Under the pieces are notes generated by a model. That model did no database searches. It was not told the origin of the DNA and saw nothing but the letters and a program-made list of their open reading frames with translations. From the NCBI GenBank assembly GCA_902493125.1, contig CABUOF010000096.1:1-5617 (forward strand): a stretch of DNA of 5,617 nt. The letters run 5' to 3'. The position numbers were made by a program, and so were the translations under genes. Shown here piece after piece: positions 4,285 to 5,617 of the stretch. Every line of letters begins with the position of its first letter. Position 1 is the first letter of the stretch. This stretch comes from an uncultured Collinsella sp. Lineage in GTDB: Bacteria > Actinomycetota > Coriobacteriia > Coriobacteriales > Coriobacteriaceae.

Positions 4285-5499
4285 ATGGGCGTCACGCCGC
4301 CGCCCTGGACGGGTCCGGCGGTGGGCCTGATGGACCTTGATGCGTTTTTTGCGAGCGTGGAGATGCTCGATCATCCCGAATGGCGCGGAAAGCCGCTCAT
4401 CGTGGGCGGAGACGCCGATTCGCGTGGCGTCGTGTCCACGTGTTCGTATGAGGCACGTCGCTTTGGCGTGCACTCTGCCATGGCCTCGGCCGAGGCGCGG
4501 CGCTTGTGCCCGCAAGCCATTTGGACGCATGGGCATTTTAATCGCTACCGCGAGGTCAGCGCGCAGGTCATGGCGATTCTCGCCGACGAGACCCCGCGCG
4601 TTGAGCGCGTATCCATCGACGAAGCCTTTATCGATATCACACCGGGTCGCTTTGCGCCCGAAGACCCGCTGCTGGTTGCGCGGCGTATAAGCGACCGCGT
4701 GGCAGGGCTGGGAGTGACCTGCTCCATTGGCGTGGGCTGCAACAAGACGGTCGCAAAGATCGCAAGCGAGCGGGATAAGCCGTTTGGGCTGACCATCGTG
4801 CGCCCCGGAACCGAGCAGCGCTTTTTGGCCGCGCTGCCGGTATCTGCCATGAGCGGCATCGGGCGCTCGGCCGAGGAGCGACTGCGCCGCATGCGCATCT
4901 ACACCCTCGGCGAGCTATCACGTGCACCGGAATCCACCTTGTCCTCTATTTTTGGCGTCAACGGCGAACGCATGCGCCAGCGTGCGCTGGGACTCGAAAT
5001 CTCTGAAGTCACGAGTCTCGATGAAGAGCGCGAGGTCAAGTCGGTCAGCAATGAACGCACCTTTGCGAAAGATTTGACTGAGCGTGGGGATATTGAGGCG
5101 GCGATTGCGCTGCTGGGCGAGTCAGTGGGACGCCGCCTGCGCCGTCAGGGACTAACGGGCGCCACGGTGACGCTCAAGCTCAAGTATTCGTATGGCAGCG
5201 GGCGTACGGCACAGCGCCGGCTGCCTCATCCGACCGACGATGAGAACATCTTCGTGGCGGTTGCACTCGAACTGCTCGACAACATCTGGCAGGAAGGAAT
5301 GCACGTGCGCTTAGCAGGCATCGGCATGAGCGACTTTGACCATCAGGGCGGCATCCAGACTGACCTGTTCTGCGAAGTCGATGACCGCGGGGCCCAATCC
5401 AGCGACCGACGCGACCTCTCCGTCGCCATCGACGCCGTCCGAGACAAATTCGGCGACACCGCCCTATCCTTCGGCCGCCAATCCCGCTTCAACGATTAG
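4285..5499 (+). CDS. dinB: DNA polymerase IV (Y-family translesion polymerase)
   Basis: Pol IV copies damaged or distorted template DNA at low fidelity, extending past lesions during replication stress. From ATG 4285 the product has 404 residues. Palm and finger motifs are intact: GLMDLDAFFASVE with metal ligand D17 and steric-gate F22, then VSIDEAFIDI with D112-E113. CSIGVGCNKTVAKIASERDKP covers about 146-165 (22 residues are conserved overall, shown shortened). A helix-hairpin-helix-like MSGIGRSAEERL follows at about 189-200, then the little-finger domain. Near the C terminus QTDLF (358-362) fits the beta-clamp-binding consensus, followed by the usual AIDAVRDKFG tail. An upstream in-frame ATG at 4246 would add 13 residues without a ribosome binding site. 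The gene is divergent from rpsP and stands alone. I found no clear LexA-type box, so SOS control is not evident here. Confidence 0.95.
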   Translation: MGVTPPPWTGPAVGLMDLDAFFASVEMLDHPEWRGKPLIVGGDADSRGVVSTCSYEARRFGVHSAMASAEARRLCPQAIWTHGHFNRYREVSAQVMAILADETPRVERVSIDEAFIDITPGRFAPEDPLLVARRISDRVAGLGVTCSIGVGCNKTVAKIASERDKPFGLTIVRPGTEQRFLAALPVSAMSGIGRSAEERLRRMRIYTLGELSRAPESTLSSIFGVNGERMRQRALGLEISEVTSLDEEREVKSVSNERTFAKDLTERGDIEAAIALLGESVGRRLRRQGLTGATVTLKLKYSYGSGRTAQRRLPHPTDDENIFVAVALELLDNIWQEGMHVRLAGIGMSDFDHQGGIQTDLFCEVDDRGAQSSDRRDLSVAIDAVRDKFGDTALSFGRQSRFND

Positions 5500-5617
5500 T
5501 CCCTTAGGCAAAAAGAAAGCCGGGCAGGTGCGAATGATTATTCTAGGACGGGGATTTTTTAAGGCTCTGTTAGACCAGGATTGACATTCCGCCCCGTCAT
5601 CTTCTTGCGATTGCACA
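5500..5617. other. Non-coding stretch downstream of dinB
   Basis: No convincing gene is visible in these 118 bases. They hold a T6 run (5555-5560) without a clear GC-rich stem directly before it, and a long-spaced 7-bp inverted repeat listed separately. A TTGACA (5581-5586) has no -10 partner before the window ends. Any transcription stop for dinB is not obvious. Confidence 0.5.
5547..5598. repeat. 7-bp inverted repeat with 38-bp spacer after dinB
   Basis: GACGGGG (5547-5553) and CCCCGTC (5592-5598) are exact reverse complements. The plus-strand 3' arm is followed by ATCTTCTTG, which is pyrimidine-rich but not a proper T tract. It could form a large-loop hairpin at the end of the dinB transcript, or it could be chance in G+C-rich DNA. 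Confidence 0.35.

Noticed and set aside
5581..5586. Perfect TTGACA -35 box on the plus strand
   Set aside because: No -10-like hexamer is found 16-18 bp downstream before the window ends, so a promoter cannot be supported.

Overview
The window looks like ordinary housekeeping chromosome from a GC-rich bacterium, most likely an actinomycetote of the class Coriobacteriia (Collinsella-like). This placement is an inference. It rests on the G+C-rich third codon positions, the actinobacterial-style rpsP-khpA-rimM-trmD-lepB order, the Lys/Ala/Glu-rich tail on ribosomal protein S16, and the presence of a two-subunit (alpha2beta2) glycyl-tRNA synthetase. No mobile element, CRISPR array, tRNA or rRNA is visible.

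Positions 1-4044 carry seven genes, all on the minus strand, so they are transcribed from right to left. In transcription order they are rpsP (ribosomal protein S16), khpA (KH-domain RNA-binding protein), rimM (30S maturation factor), trmD (tRNA m1G37 methyltransferase), lepB (type I signal peptidase), glyQ (glycyl-tRNA synthetase alpha) and the first 193 codons of glyS (beta), which runs off the left edge. The first five genes are separated by 2 to 10 nt and are almost certainly one operon. glyQ follows lepB after a 59-nt gap with only a weak promoter candidate, and glyS follows glyQ after 3 nt. The operon joins 30S assembly and maturation (S16, RimM, perhaps KhpA) with tRNA modification and charging (TrmD, GlyRS) and with protein export (LepB). 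Three of the first four genes have non-ATG starts (TTG, GTG, TTG).

Positions 4045-4284 form a divergent control region between rpsP (minus) and dinB (plus). It holds candidate promoters for both directions, a perfect 8-bp inverted repeat bracketing one of the minus-strand promoter candidates, and a small hairpin just ahead of the rpsP ribosome binding site. Positions 4285-5499 (or 4246-5499) encode DNA polymerase IV (DinB) with its catalytic acidic residues and a beta-clamp-binding motif intact. Positions 5500-5617 contain no gene that I can recognise.

I do not see an undescribed system here. The points most worth checking are the start of dinB (leaderless or SD-led), the rimM start codon placed in a hairpin loop next to the khpA stop, the apparent Glu at the TrmD catalytic Asp position, the absence of rplS between trmD and lepB, and the inverted repeat in the divergent region.
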